NCBI GenBank assembly: GCA_028822675.1
Contig: JAPKDE010000038.1
Span: 1-16,535, forward strand
Direction: 5' to 3'
From: Dehalococcoidia bacterium
GTDB lineage: Bacteria > Chloroflexota > Dehalococcoidia > UBA3495
Length of the DNA stretch: 16,535 nucleotides
Shown here: positions 6,781 to 14,578 of the stretch, one piece after another
Numbering within the stretch: position 1 is the first letter of the stretch
Layout: each line of letters begins with the position of its first letter
Program-made: the position numbers and the translations under genes
Notes under the pieces: generated by a model
Seen by the model: the letters and a program-made list of their open reading frames with translations, nothing else
Databases searched by the model: none
Told to the model about the DNA's origin: nothing

Positions 6781-7541
6781 CTATTTTTGGACGATGTCCA
6801 CGTTGACGGCCCGCTTAGCTGAAACCGTGAATGTCAGAGAGGCGGAACCGCCGCCATCGGTGCTGGCCATGACCTGGATGTTCTCCGGTCCTTCCAGGTA
6901 ATTAATCTCGCCGTCCTCTACGCGGAAGGGGCGGTCGTGTCCTGGATAGGAAACATTGGACGCCGCGACCATTTTCTCAACGCTCTCTTGGGCGTCAGCC
7001 ACGTCCCAGAAGACGTTGTAAGGGAGGCCACGGGCGATGCTACCACTTTCTGGCAGGGCATCACCGGCCAGAAGTACGTTCTCGCCGTTGATCTCAGCCA
7101 AAATGCTCATGTGACCCTTGGTGTGGCCCGGAGTCCCAATTATTGAGACACTTTCCACAATCTTGTCGCCCTCTGATACGGTTTCGACTTTCATGTTGCG
7201 CATCATGTCGGCCATGCCAGCGGCAACTGCCAGGTCCCATTTGTTGGGGGAGCGGGCATAGTCGATTTCGGTGGGGTTGACCAGCACCTGGGCGTTGGTG
7301 AACAGGTCGGTGTTTTGGCAATGATTTCAGTGCATGTGGGTCAGGATGACAATATCAATGTCGTCGGTTCCAGACCATGAGTTTTCAGGGCCTTGACCAA
7401 GAAGGGCCGCCGCGATGAAGGGCCGGTGTCGATCAGGGTGTTGTGGTTGCCGACTCGGAGCAGCGAGTTGGTGGAATAGCCAACCGAACCCTGGTCTGTA
7501 GCGAGTCCAAAACCATAAGTGAGTACGTCCAATGTTGCCAT
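6781..7541 (-). pseudogene. Broken metallo-beta-lactamase-fold hydrolase
   Basis: The N-terminal part starts at ATG 7541 (AAGGA about ten bases upstream) and reads to HGLEP. One base is missing between 7366 and 7365; the next frame continues DDIDIVILTHMH, then TGA at 7327-7329, then NHCQNTDLF and on without a further break to 6781. Repaired, it is about 253 residues, normal for the lactonase-like branch of the MBL fold. The first metal motif HxHxDH reads H-M-H-stop-N-H. Family members often have HWDH there, so TGG GAT changed to TGA AAT by two G-to-A steps is the simplest reading, and it also removes the metal-binding aspartate. Later ligands are intact: GTPGHTKGH, AGDALP and YPGHDRPF. It is the last gene of the operon with the flavin oxidoreductase. 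Two independent lesions argue for decay over sequencing error. Confidence 0.8.
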
Positions 7542-7630
7542 GTTTTAGATGTCCTTTTGGATACCAGTCATGTAACCTCAAAGTGATTTGAAATAGGCTT
7601 AAATATTTAGCTTAATTTTCAGGGGTTAGC

Positions 7631-8743
7631 TTAGCGAAATTTGGGCATTACCTTTTCCGCAAAGAGCCTTAGCGAGCTGGAAACCTGGTCAAAATCGAGG
7701 CCGCCAGCGTCCAGGTAGCTAAGGAAGTTGGTCACGTGGTTGTCTTCCAGTTCTTTGATGGCCCCGGTGACTTTCTCCGGGCTGCCGATGGCGGCCATGC
7801 CTTCTATGCCCCGCTCGGCCACTAGGTCGTGTTCGATGAACGGGTCGCGGACGTAGTTCTCATAGCCGCTCAGTCCGCCGGGGGCGTTGGCCATTTCGGA
7901 AACCGGGCGGCGCAGGAATTCTCCCATGTCACCGGCCCATTGCAGGCGCGGCGTTAGCAGATCTATCGCTTCGTTGTCTGTGGGGGAGACGTAAACGTTG
8001 CGCACGGCGGCAATTTCGATGTCATCCGGTGCCACGCCCTCTTCAACCATCCGACGGTGGTAGAGGCTGATTAGGTTCTGGTCTGAGTCCGGCGAAGCGG
8101 GGAAGAAGCTGCTGCCGACGGTGAACAGTCCCCACCGGTTGGAGACGGCTATCTCTACGGACTCGGGGCTGTGCGTGACCGCCATCAAAATCGGGGGCGT
8201 TGGCTGCTGCACCGGTTTGGGTATGACCATGACCTCCGGAAACTGGAAGAACTGGCCGTTGTAGGAAAAGCGCTCCTCTGTCCAGGCTTTCACGGCGATA
8301 TCCATCCCTTCTATGAACCGGTCTCGGGACTCGGCGATATCGATGCCGTAGATATCGAACTCCCGCTTCTGATAACCGCGCCCAATGCCCACCACAACCC
8401 GGCCACCGCTGATGATATCGATGGTCGCCAAATCTTGAGCCAGTCTCAGTGGCGCGTGCCAAGGAACGATGGTGCAGGCAACGCCAATCTGAACCCGCTT
8501 GGTTCGGGCGGCAATCGCAGCTAAAAGACTGTGGGGCGAGCTGATGATGCTGTGCTCACTGAAGGCGTGCTCGGCAATCCAGACCGAATCAAACCCAAGT
8601 TCCTCGGCGAGTTCAGCACCTTTTAGAATGTCTTGATAGACTTCCACATCGGTTCGAGTCACCGGGTTTGGATTGTCCTTCTGGTCGCTGTACTGCTCGT
8701 GTAATTGGGGACGTTGCCCTACAAAAAATGCTCCGAATTTCAT
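7631..8743 (-). CDS. Luciferase-like (LLM class) flavin-dependent oxidoreductase
   Basis: A 370-residue TIM-barrel protein of the bacterial luciferase-like family, full length. These enzymes use FMNH2 or F420H2, often with oxygen, to oxidise diverse organic substrates. Features seen are the start MKFGAFFVG, FDSVWIAEHAFSEH (51-64), which is the family's EHH-type strand-2 motif, GVACTIVPWHAPLRLAQD (87-104), and SGGRVVVGIGRGYQKREFDIYG (112-133), the conserved GRGY loop near the flavin. The C-terminus has AIGSPEKVTGAIKEL, a common family block. The ATG at 8743 is four bases after the TAA of the ferritin-like gene, so the two are very likely translationally coupled. Large expansions of this family are known from marine SAR202 genomes. 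The substrate and choice of FMN or F420 are not visible. Confidence 0.92.
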   Translation of the reverse strand: MKFGAFFVGQRPQLHEQYSDQKDNPNPVTRTDVEVYQDILKGAELAEELGFDSVWIAEHAFSEHSIISSPHSLLAAIAARTKRVQIGVACTIVPWHAPLRLAQDLATIDIISGGRVVVGIGRGYQKREFDIYGIDIAESRDRFIEGMDIAVKAWTEERFSYNGQFFQFPEVMVIPKPVQQPTPPILMAVTHSPESVEIAVSNRWGLFTVGSSFFPASPDSDQNLISLYHRRMVEEGVAPDDIEIAAVRNVYVSPTDNEAIDLLTPRLQWAGDMGEFLRRPVSEMANAPGGLSGYENYVRDPFIEHDLVAERGIEGMAAIGSPEKVTGAIKELEDNHVTNFLSYLDAGGLDFDQVSSSLRLFAEKVMPKFR

Positions 8744-8747
8744 GTTG

Positions 8748-9206
8748 TTACCCCGCTTTCTCTATCTCGGCGTAAACCGCGCCCATGCGCACTACAGAAT
8801 CGTTCTCAACGTCGGTGAACCACCGCAGCAGCGACCGAGTTAATGGATCAACTGATTCGTCGTCCGTGGCGGCTTCATAACGATCGCGGACGCCAGGGGT
8901 TGCCTGACGTAGTCGTGCTTCTTTCAGCCAAGCAATCTTTTCGGCATCTGAAATGTCAGACTTAACGACACGAACTTTCTCATCGAAGTCCGGGTCTGAT
9001 ATCTCTTCGGTTTGGAAACCCAGTTCTTTAACCCGGCGGTCAAAGATATCACCGTGGCTATATTCCCGGGCCGCCACAAAAGAAAGACATTCTTTCAGGT
9101 CTTTGTTGTCGGTCTTATTCGCCCAGGCTTCGAGGTAAACCCCAGCCCGGTTCTCTTGAAGTCGGATGTCGTTTAAAAGGCTAACGTACTCAGGTTTGGA
9201 GGTCAT
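8748..9206 (-). CDS. Small ferritin-like (rubrerythrin-type) protein
   Basis: A 152-residue, all-helical-looking protein. Carboxylate and histidine positions are spaced as in ferritin-like di-iron four-helix bundles: Glu18 in RLQENRAGVYLEAW, an ExxH pair (Glu48, His51) in AAREYSHGDIFDRR, and Glu134 in WFTDVENDSVVRM. A second ExxH is not obvious, so the site may be incomplete or only a helical bundle may remain. No signal peptide or rubredoxin domain is present. The ATG at 9206 has AGGAG nine bases upstream. It is the first gene of the operon and is directly coupled to the flavin oxidoreductase at 7631-8743, which suggests a shared role such as handling oxygen, peroxide or iron for that enzyme, or being a partner subunit. 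The fold assignment is moderate; the function is unproven. Confidence 0.75.
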   Translation of the reverse strand: MTSKPEYVSLLNDIRLQENRAGVYLEAWANKTDNKDLKECLSFVAAREYSHGDIFDRRVKELGFQTEEISDPDFDEKVRVVKSDISDAEKIAWLKEARLRQATPGVRDRYEAATDDESVDPLTRSLLRWFTDVENDSVVRMGAVYAEIEKAG

Positions 9207-9282
9207 ACTGAACTGCTCCTAAGGCAGATTTAGCTTTGGACAAGAGGCCAGAAACAGGCGTGACAGCCTGGCTGCAACGTGG

Positions 9283-9311
9283 AGTTTAGTGCGCCTTGTT
9301 GGGGGTGTCAA
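9283..9311 (-). promoter_or_regulatory. Sigma70-like promoter for the ferritin-like/flavin-oxidoreductase operon
   Basis: On the minus strand a perfect TTGACA (9311-9306) is followed after 17 bases by TAAACT (9288-9283, four of six consensus bases). Transcription would start near 9276, about 70 bases before the ATG at 9206. Confidence 0.5.
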
Positions 9312-9336
9312 TCGGGCGTGGCGTAGGCACGTAACA

Positions 9337-9345
9337 TGCTAGAAT
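9337..9345 (+). promoter_or_regulatory. Extended -10 promoter for the second MmgE/PrpD gene
   Basis: TGCTAGAAT carries the TGn extension and a TAGAAT box (five of six). No good -35 is seen. The start point would be near 9352, about 55 bases before the ATG at 9407. It is back to back with the minus-strand promoter at 9283-9311. Confidence 0.4.
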
Positions 9346-9406
9346 ACTGGTGTTCATATGCTGGCCCTATTATGGGTCTACAAAATCGCCGCAGGAGTCA
9401 CGACTG

Positions 9407-10816
9407 ATGGCAGGAAAAAACAGTAACTACGAAAAAGAAGGCCAAATAACCCGAGCCCTTGGGGATTTTGCCGCCAACTTGGATTACGAAGACCTTTCCC
9501 CAGAAGTGGTCGACCGGGCCAAGTATTTCTGCCTGGATTTTGCCGGCGTCACATTGAACGGATCGACCACCGACTCTGCAAAAGCGGTGGTGCAAGCACT
9601 GGAAAGCATCGGACGTTCCGGCCCGTCCACGGTCGTTGGCACTAGCCAGAGGGTACTGCCCGAATACGCCGCCATGGCCAACGGCACTGCCTTCCACAGC
9701 ATTGAGATGGACGACGTCAACAACGAAGCCTGTCTCCATCCTGGCGTCACCGCTTTCCCGACCGCGTTGGCAATGGCCGACATTGCCCAGGTGAGCGGCA
9801 AAGAGTTCATCGCGGCAGTGGTGGCCGGCTACGACGTGATTATCCGACTTGGCCGGGCTTTGAAGGGCGCCGAGCATTACGCCAGAGGGTTTCACCCCAC
9901 TGGCACCTGCGGTGCATTCGGCGCGGCTGCGGTGGCCGGGCGTTTGCTGGGATTAAAGGATGATTCCTTCGTCCACGCCTTGGGCATTGCCGGCAGTCAA
10001 ACGTCCGGCAGCATGGAATACCTGGCCCAAGGTGCTTGGACCAAGCGGCTGCACCCCGGCTGGGCATCTCACAGCGGCATCTGGGCGGCGTTACTGGCCA
10101 AAGCTGGCTACACTGGCCCGACCACTATCCTGGAAGGCCGTGATGGCTTTTTACAGGCTTATTCCGGAGACCCCGACCCCAGTCTGGTGCTCGAGGATTT
10201 GGGAGTTGAATATCAGATTACGCGGACCAGTGTTAAGCCGCACACCTGCTGCCGGTTCAAGCAGGGTCCCATCGACTGCCTGATTGATCTACGAAACTCC
10301 TATGGCATCAGCCCAATGGACATTGCCGAAGTCCGAGTTGGCGTGCTCAGCGCCGGTATGAAACTGGTCTCAGACCCCATAGAAGCCAAGCGAGCACCGG
10401 TCTCAGTGGTTGATATGCAATTCAGCATGCCCTTTGGCGCGGCGGTGGCACTAACTCACGGCCGGGCCTCACTGGAAGAGTACCAACTGGGCATGCCTGA
10501 TAATCCCCAGGTCAAACACATTATGGAGCGGGTTCACTGCGTTACAGACCCGGCGCTGGACGCCGCGTTCCCCAAGCAATTTAAGGCCTGGGCTGAGGTG
10601 GACGTTGCTGACGGACGCACCCTACGCAGCGAGTTGGAATATCCCAAGGGAGACCCGGAAAACCCAGTGACTTGGGATGAGATGAAAGAAAAGTTCATTG
10701 CGCTGTCATCTACTGTAATCAGCTCAGAACGGCAGCAGGAGATCATTGCGGCAGTGGAGTCTTTGGACCAGATCAGCGATATGCGCCAGTTTTCCTCTTT
10801 ATTATCTACGGAATAA
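9407..10816 (+). CDS. MmgE/PrpD family protein (second copy)
   Basis: A 469-residue MmgE/PrpD-family protein, clearly distinct in sequence from the copy at 5291-6676. Conserved blocks are HSIEMDDVNNEACLHPGVTAFP (97-118) with the paired aspartates 102-103 and His111, GAWTKRLHPGWASHSG (209-224), ILEGRDGFLQAYSG, SVKPHTCCRFKQGPID (275-290) and EYPKGDPENPVTWDEMKEKF near the C-terminus. The start is ATG 9407, which has AGGAG at 9393-9397; a GTG at 9350 in the same frame would add 19 unconserved-looking residues and has no ribosome site. It stands alone on the plus strand behind the promoter at 9337 and meets the minus-strand hydrolase gene tail to tail with only four bases between. The family acts on small carboxylic acids; the substrate is not evident, and the neighbours give little help. 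Confidence 0.88.
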   Translation: MAGKNSNYEKEGQITRALGDFAANLDYEDLSPEVVDRAKYFCLDFAGVTLNGSTTDSAKAVVQALESIGRSGPSTVVGTSQRVLPEYAAMANGTAFHSIEMDDVNNEACLHPGVTAFPTALAMADIAQVSGKEFIAAVVAGYDVIIRLGRALKGAEHYARGFHPTGTCGAFGAAAVAGRLLGLKDDSFVHALGIAGSQTSGSMEYLAQGAWTKRLHPGWASHSGIWAALLAKAGYTGPTTILEGRDGFLQAYSGDPDPSLVLEDLGVEYQITRTSVKPHTCCRFKQGPIDCLIDLRNSYGISPMDIAEVRVGVLSAGMKLVSDPIEAKRAPVSVVDMQFSMPFGAAVALTHGRASLEEYQLGMPDNPQVKHIMERVHCVTDPALDAAFPKQFKAWAEVDVADGRTLRSELEYPKGDPENPVTWDEMKEKFIALSSTVISSERQQEIIAAVESLDQISDMRQFSSLLSTE

Positions 10817-10820
10817 CAGG

Positions 10821-11696
10821 CTACTCAGTAACTGGCAAGAAGAACGGCCGCTCAGAAAGACCAATGGTGAACCGGACTCCGTCGGCCATTTCACGGATGG
10901 CATCGACCACCACGTTTGGCCGGTCACACTGGATACAGTGCCCACTTCCCTCTGCAATGAATTGCACGCCGGTGGTGGACAGCTTGGATAGTTCCCGCTG
11001 TGAGTAGAGCCACGCACTGATTAGTTGACGACCAACGCCAGGGTCAATGATATCCGGCAAATCGTGGTCTCCGGCAGTGAGTACGGTCACTGGTGTGTCC
11101 CCCAGATCCAATCCTTGCACCTGATCCAGGCTGGCTGGAATATCCACACCTTCTGGATTGGCCGTCAACGCTCTCATGAACGTTGTCATTGTTGGCTCGC
11201 CAAGTATCACTCCGGCGCGGTCCAGGTTTTCCTCATGCAGACTGTCCACCAGAACCACCCCAAAGGTGTCGTCAGGGTACTTTGCCGCATATAGCTGGGC
11301 GATCAGGCCGCCGTAGGAGTGTCCCGCCAGCAACACCTGGCCGCTAATACCTGATGCGGAAATCAGTGCGTGTAAGTCGTCGGTGGCCGTCTGGCTGGTG
11401 GGCGTGCCGTCCCTATGGTCGCTCTCGCCTAGGCCAAACCGGTCGTAGCTACAGATCTGGGTGAATTCAGAAACCTGTTTTTCCACCTCAACCCAATCAT
11501 GGTTGTCGGTGGCTAGCCCAGAGATAAGAACGACGGCGGGTGTGCCATCACCAGAACACCTGATGTTGAGCTGATGCCCGTTAACATCTACCAACCGTGA
11601 TCCCGGGTTGTAACCGCCACAAGCAACAGCGAGCAACAAGGCAAAGAGCGCAAATAAGTATATGGCGGAAGCTCTGAAAACCCGACGATTTAGCAA
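10821..11696 (-). CDS. Alpha/beta hydrolase, probable lipoprotein
   Basis: A 291-residue alpha/beta hydrolase with an N-terminal export signal: NRR at residues 3-5, a hydrophobic core (about 8-25), then LLLAVACGG with Cys26 as a plausible lipoprotein attachment site. The mature domain has the nucleophile elbow GHSYGG (Ser127), DRFGLGESD (85-93), a candidate acid at Asp210 or Asp212 in TAGDHDLPD, and the histidine at 253 in EGSGHCIQCDRP. It should act outside the cytoplasmic membrane, anchored by lipid. The start is taken as TTG at 11696, since no in-frame ATG precedes the hydrophobic core and only an AGGG-like site is upstream, so the start is uncertain by a few codons. It is the last of three hydrolase genes in one orientation, 61 bases after the previous one. 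The substrate is unknown. Confidence 0.83.
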   Translation of the reverse strand: MLNRRVFRASAIYLFALFALLLAVACGGYNPGSRLVDVNGHQLNIRCSGDGTPAVVLISGLATDNHDWVEVEKQVSEFTQICSYDRFGLGESDHRDGTPTSQTATDDLHALISASGISGQVLLAGHSYGGLIAQLYAAKYPDDTFGVVLVDSLHEENLDRAGVILGEPTMTTFMRALTANPEGVDIPASLDQVQGLDLGDTPVTVLTAGDHDLPDIIDPGVGRQLISAWLYSQRELSKLSTTGVQFIAEGSGHCIQCDRPNVVVDAIREMADGVRFTIGLSERPFFLPVTE

Positions 11697-11757
11697 ATCG
11701 ACCCTAAAGCAATTTCTGCTGGTTGCGAACAGTTCAAAGCACTAACGAGGGAAGAAA

Positions 11758-12453
11758 TCAGGGCAGGGTAATCTCTGTTGCTAGGGTCTCCGGTATCCAT
11801 TTACCCAGCAATTCTTCCAGGTCATCTCGGCATTCTTCCAGACGGTGCTCGGCACCTTCGTAGAGCACTAATTCCTTTGGTTCTTGCGCCATGTCGTAGA
11901 TCTGCTGGCCGCAACTGAAGGACAAACGAGTGTCAGCCTTGCCGTGCACCACCAGTAATTTGCGTGGGGCCACCTGCCCGGCCATTCCGGCGCCGTAGGT
12001 CTGGGGAGACAGCGCAACCACGCCATTGATGTGTTCGCTGTTGGCGCCCGCAGCAATGACCACCGCGCCGCCAAAGGAATGCCCCACAACAACCACCGGC
12101 TTATGGTCGGCGCTTTTCAGGTAGGCTACGCCCGCCAGCAGGTCCATAGCACACTCAAAAACATCATTGGGCAGCCGGTAGTCCAAACGCAGCGAGGTTA
12201 TACCTTCGCCAACGAATCTCTCAGACATACGGGCGTAGGTTCCGGGGCCGGGGCCACCGAAACCGCCACTGGCTCCGCAGACCCAAATAACTGCCCGGTC
12301 GGTGTCCGAAGCGCGGTGCAGAATCGCGTTGAAACTGCCCCTACTGGTCCTAAAGCGCAGACCTTCGCCTACGTCACCGGCCGTAAGATCAATCCCGGTG
12401 ACGTCTTCTATGCGCATTAATTCTTCTTGAGACTGTGGTTGACCGTCTGGCAT
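11758..12453 (-). CDS. Alpha/beta hydrolase (dienelactone-hydrolase-like size class)
   Basis: A 231-residue cytoplasmic alpha/beta hydrolase, compact and without a large lid. It shows VIWVCGASGGFGGPG (55-69) at the oxyanion-hole position, LRLDYRLP (88-95), the nucleophile elbow GHSFGG (Ser126), VVHGKADTRLS with the likely acid Asp174, and EGAEHRLEECRDDLE with the histidine at 203. The layout resembles small peptidase- or dienelactone-hydrolase-like members, which cleave esters, lactones or amides, but the DLH cysteine nucleophile is replaced by serine. The ATG at 12453 has GGAAG about eight bases upstream. It is the middle gene of three hydrolases, 65 bases after the gene at 12519-13358. The substrate is unknown. 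Confidence 0.85.
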   Translation of the reverse strand: MPDGQPQSQEELMRIEDVTGIDLTAGDVGEGLRFRTSRGSFNAILHRASDTDRAVIWVCGASGGFGGPGPGTYARMSERFVGEGITSLRLDYRLPNDVFECAMDLLAGVAYLKSADHKPVVVVGHSFGGAVVIAAGANSEHINGVVALSPQTYGAGMAGQVAPRKLLVVHGKADTRLSFSCGQQIYDMAQEPKELVLYEGAEHRLEECRDDLEELLGKWIPETLATEITLP

Positions 12454-12518
12454 ATCTAAACTTCCACCAACCGACCGACAAGTCGGGTTTTGAGTTTCGC
12501 GATTTAACTACGGACTAT

Positions 12519-13358
12519 CTAGTCTAGGAAATCGTGCAGTGCTGAAATAAAGCCTTCCGGATTGTCCTCAAAGACCATGTGGGCGGCACGCTCTACATGA
12601 ACCAATTTACCGTTAGGCAATATTTCGACCATTTTCTCGGCGGTCTCAAGACCTAATGTGTCGGTCTCAGAACCACGAACGATCAACACTGGGCAATTGA
12701 TCTTTGGCAAGGTCAACCAAAGGTCTGGTTGCTTGGCGCCGGTGCTGTTGCGGCGTTGCTCTCTGATCTCAAGGTCGTAGCGCCAGCCAAATTTGCCGCT
12801 GGGCAATTCTCTGGTGGCGTAGGTCAAACGGCGACGGAGAACCGGCTCGGAGCAGAACCGATTCTGCTTGCTCTGGTACTCAAAGACTGCCTCAAAGGAG
12901 TCGAATTCTTCTGGAACGTCGATCATTTCCTGGGTGATACGACCGGAGCCAATGGGGTTCAGGTCGGGACCGATGTCAATGATGACCATTTTTTCTATCT
13001 TTTCGGCGTTCTCGCCAGCGAAGGCCATGCTGTTGCGTCCGCCCATGGAGTGGCCAATTAATATGAACTTATCCAGGCCAACTGCGGCGCAGAACCCTTC
13101 CAAGTCCGCAACGAATGACTCGCTGGAGTAATCACCGCCCGGCGCCCAGTCACTCTCTCCCCTCCCACGTTGGTCCAGGGCGAAGATGTGGTAGTTCTGA
13201 TAGAACTCTGCGGAAACGTCATCCCAAGAGTGGCGATGGCCGCGCAGTCCGTGCAGTAGCAAAACCTTGGGCTTGCCCTCAGCTCCCCAGTCCAAGTAAT
13301 GCAGGTTAATGCCGTTTACGTTGACCGATTTTTCCTTGGGTTGCACAGACGTAGCCAT
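12519..13358 (-). CDS. Alpha/beta hydrolase
   Basis: A 279-residue cytoplasmic alpha/beta hydrolase of the typical esterase/haloperoxidase-like type. Motifs are LLHGLRGHRHSWDDV (34-48, oxyanion hole), FALDQRGRGESDW (59-71), the nucleophile elbow GHSMGG (Ser104), VRGSETDTLG with the likely acid Asp233, and VERAAHMVFEDNPEGF with the histidine at 260. The cap domain lies at about 130-215 and includes many charged residues. AAGGAGA about eight bases upstream supports the ATG at 13358. It is the first gene of the three-hydrolase operon, behind the possible promoter at 13413-13421. Related proteins include hydrolases of aromatic meta-cleavage products and haloalkane enzymes; without a partner gene the substrate cannot be chosen. 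Confidence 0.88.
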   Translation of the reverse strand: MATSVQPKEKSVNVNGINLHYLDWGAEGKPKVLLLHGLRGHRHSWDDVSAEFYQNYHIFALDQRGRGESDWAPGGDYSSESFVADLEGFCAAVGLDKFILIGHSMGGRNSMAFAGENAEKIEKMVIIDIGPDLNPIGSGRITQEMIDVPEEFDSFEAVFEYQSKQNRFCSEPVLRRRLTYATRELPSGKFGWRYDLEIREQRRNSTGAKQPDLWLTLPKINCPVLIVRGSETDTLGLETAEKMVEILPNGKLVHVERAAHMVFEDNPEGFISALHDFLD

Positions 13359-13412
13359 ATCAATTCTCCTTAGTAGTCAGACCAGAAGTAAGAGCAATCT
13401 GAATTGCGCCAC

Positions 13413-13421
13413 AGTTTAGCA
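13413..13421 (-). promoter_or_regulatory. Possible extended -10 promoter of the three-hydrolase operon
   Basis: On the minus strand TGCTAAACT gives a TGn extension and TAAACT, the same -10 box as in the promoter at 9283-9288. The -35 region is weak. It lies about 55 bases before the ATG at 13358. Confidence 0.35.
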
Positions 13422-13600
13422 TAAGGGTGGGATGCTGGACCGGTTTCCACCGATACCGCGATGAAGAATTCCGACTCTGGAAAACCAACATAGTGGTAAA
13501 GCATTTGGGTATGAATTTAACAATCCGGTGATCAATTGACTAACTGAATCTAAATTTTACAAAAAATCGTAGGCCAAATCATTCCCAAATTCAAGGAAAA

Positions 13601-13609
13601 TGGTATAGA
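13601..13609 (+). promoter_or_regulatory. Possible extended -10 promoter of the PAP2 gene
   Basis: TGGTATAGA carries a TGn extension and a TATAGA box (four of six, with TATA intact). No clear -35 is present. The leader to the GTG at 13748 would be about 130 bases. The palindrome TCCAAATTGGA at 13613-13623 would overlap the start point and could be an operator. Confidence 0.35.
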
Positions 13610-13747
13610 ATCTCCAAATTGGAAACTTGACCGAGGCGTCCGGTATCTATTAAACGACAAGGCAGTCCCGTTGGAACCCAACCTTATCTTGGACTAGTTT
13701 TTTTGCGGGACTTTATCTGGCATATATGCAATGCCGGGAGCAGATTG

Positions 13748-14521
13748 GTGTCCGTAATAAATAATTTGCCATCAAGGCGTGGCCTGATGAGACACCTGCT
13801 AGAAGTGGTGCTAATCGTCGGTGCGTATGTTGTCTATGAATTTATTGGCAAATACGGGGTTCCCAACGTCGAAGTTGTCGCCTTTGAAAACGCCGCCCGT
13901 GTCATCTCCTGGGAATCCTCTATGGGGTTCTTTTGGGAGCAGCAATGGCAGCAATGGGCACTCCAGAACTTCCACGCCGCCATCATCTTCGGAAACTGGA
14001 TTTACACCTTCGGCTACTGGCCGGTCATCTTTACCATTGCGCTTTACCTATACGTAAAAGACCGCTCCAAATACGTCTATTATCGAAATATAATCTTGGT
14101 CAGTTTTGTATTTGCATTGATTGTATTTTCGATCCTGCCAACGGCTCCACCTAGGTTTCTTCCCCCCGAGTTTGGGTTCATTGACACTCTTCAGATTTAT
14201 GGCCCTTCCCTGTACACCGCCCGTGATTCTCTGGTCTACTACAACCTGTTTGCTGCCATGCCAAGTTTGCACATTGGCTGGACCTTGCTGATTAGCGTGA
14301 TGTTTATCCGGAGTAGCGTTTTCATTTGGTTGAAGGCCTTTGGTGTCTTGTATCCGATCCTGACATTCATCGGAATCATCATCACGGCCAACCATTACAT
14401 AATTGATGCGGCTGGCGGATTTGGTGTGATGATTGCTTCCTACTTGGTGTATGAAGGTTTTCTCCGGTTGAAACACCGCATGCAGACTCTGTTAATTACC
14501 CGTTCGCTCCGTATCAACTAA
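13748..14521 (+). CDS. PAP2-superfamily integral membrane protein
   Basis: A membrane protein of about 257 residues with roughly six hydrophobic segments. It shows the three PAP2 phosphatase signature regions in order: PTAPPRFLP (from residue 131), AMPSLHIGW (PSLH at 172-175) and ANHYIIDAAGG (HYIID at 216-220). The conserved SLH and HYxxD supply the catalytic histidines and aspartate of this superfamily. The pattern with PTAPPR resembles the inositol-phosphotransferase/Aur1-like branch, so it may act on a lipid phosphate or transfer a lipid head group at the outer face of the membrane. The start chosen is GTG 13748, seven bases after GGGAG at 13736-13740; TTG 13703 would be 15 codons longer and ATG 13787 shorter by 13. 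It is followed after 57 bases by the dehydrogenase at 14579. Confidence 0.85.
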   Translation: MSVINNLPSRRGLMRHLLEVVLIVGAYVVYEFIGKYGVPNVEVVAFENAARVISWESSMGFFWEQQWQQWALQNFHAAIIFGNWIYTFGYWPVIFTIALYLYVKDRSKYVYYRNIILVSFVFALIVFSILPTAPPRFLPPEFGFIDTLQIYGPSLYTARDSLVYYNLFAAMPSLHIGWTLLISVMFIRSSVFIWLKAFGVLYPILTFIGIIITANHYIIDAAGGFGVMIASYLVYEGFLRLKHRMQTLLITRSLRIN

Positions 14522-14578
14522 CTCAACACTTAACTTCTAGCTTAACTCCGATCTTATTTGGGGACCTGATTCACTAGT

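Larger units (their letters stand above)
13359..13747. other. Divergent intergenic region
   Basis: About 390 AT-richer bases separate the minus-strand hydrolase operon from the plus-strand PAP2 gene. No gene was recognised. It holds the two extended -10 promoter candidates listed separately, a TTGACT at 13536-13541 and a TTGACC at 13627-13632 without good partners, and the small palindrome TCCAAATTGGA at 13613-13623 just after the plus-strand -10. Confidence 0.6.

Noticed and set aside
7327..7329. TGA inside the metallo-beta-lactamase gene as recoded Trp or selenocysteine
   Set aside because: TGA serves as the plain stop of intact genes here (for example at 3530 and 15541), the same gene has a separate frameshift, and the next residue (the metal-binding Asp) is changed too.
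9350..9406. Upstream GTG as start of the second MmgE/PrpD gene
   Set aside because: No ribosome site there, the 19 extra residues look unlike the family, and AGGAG is well placed for ATG 9407.
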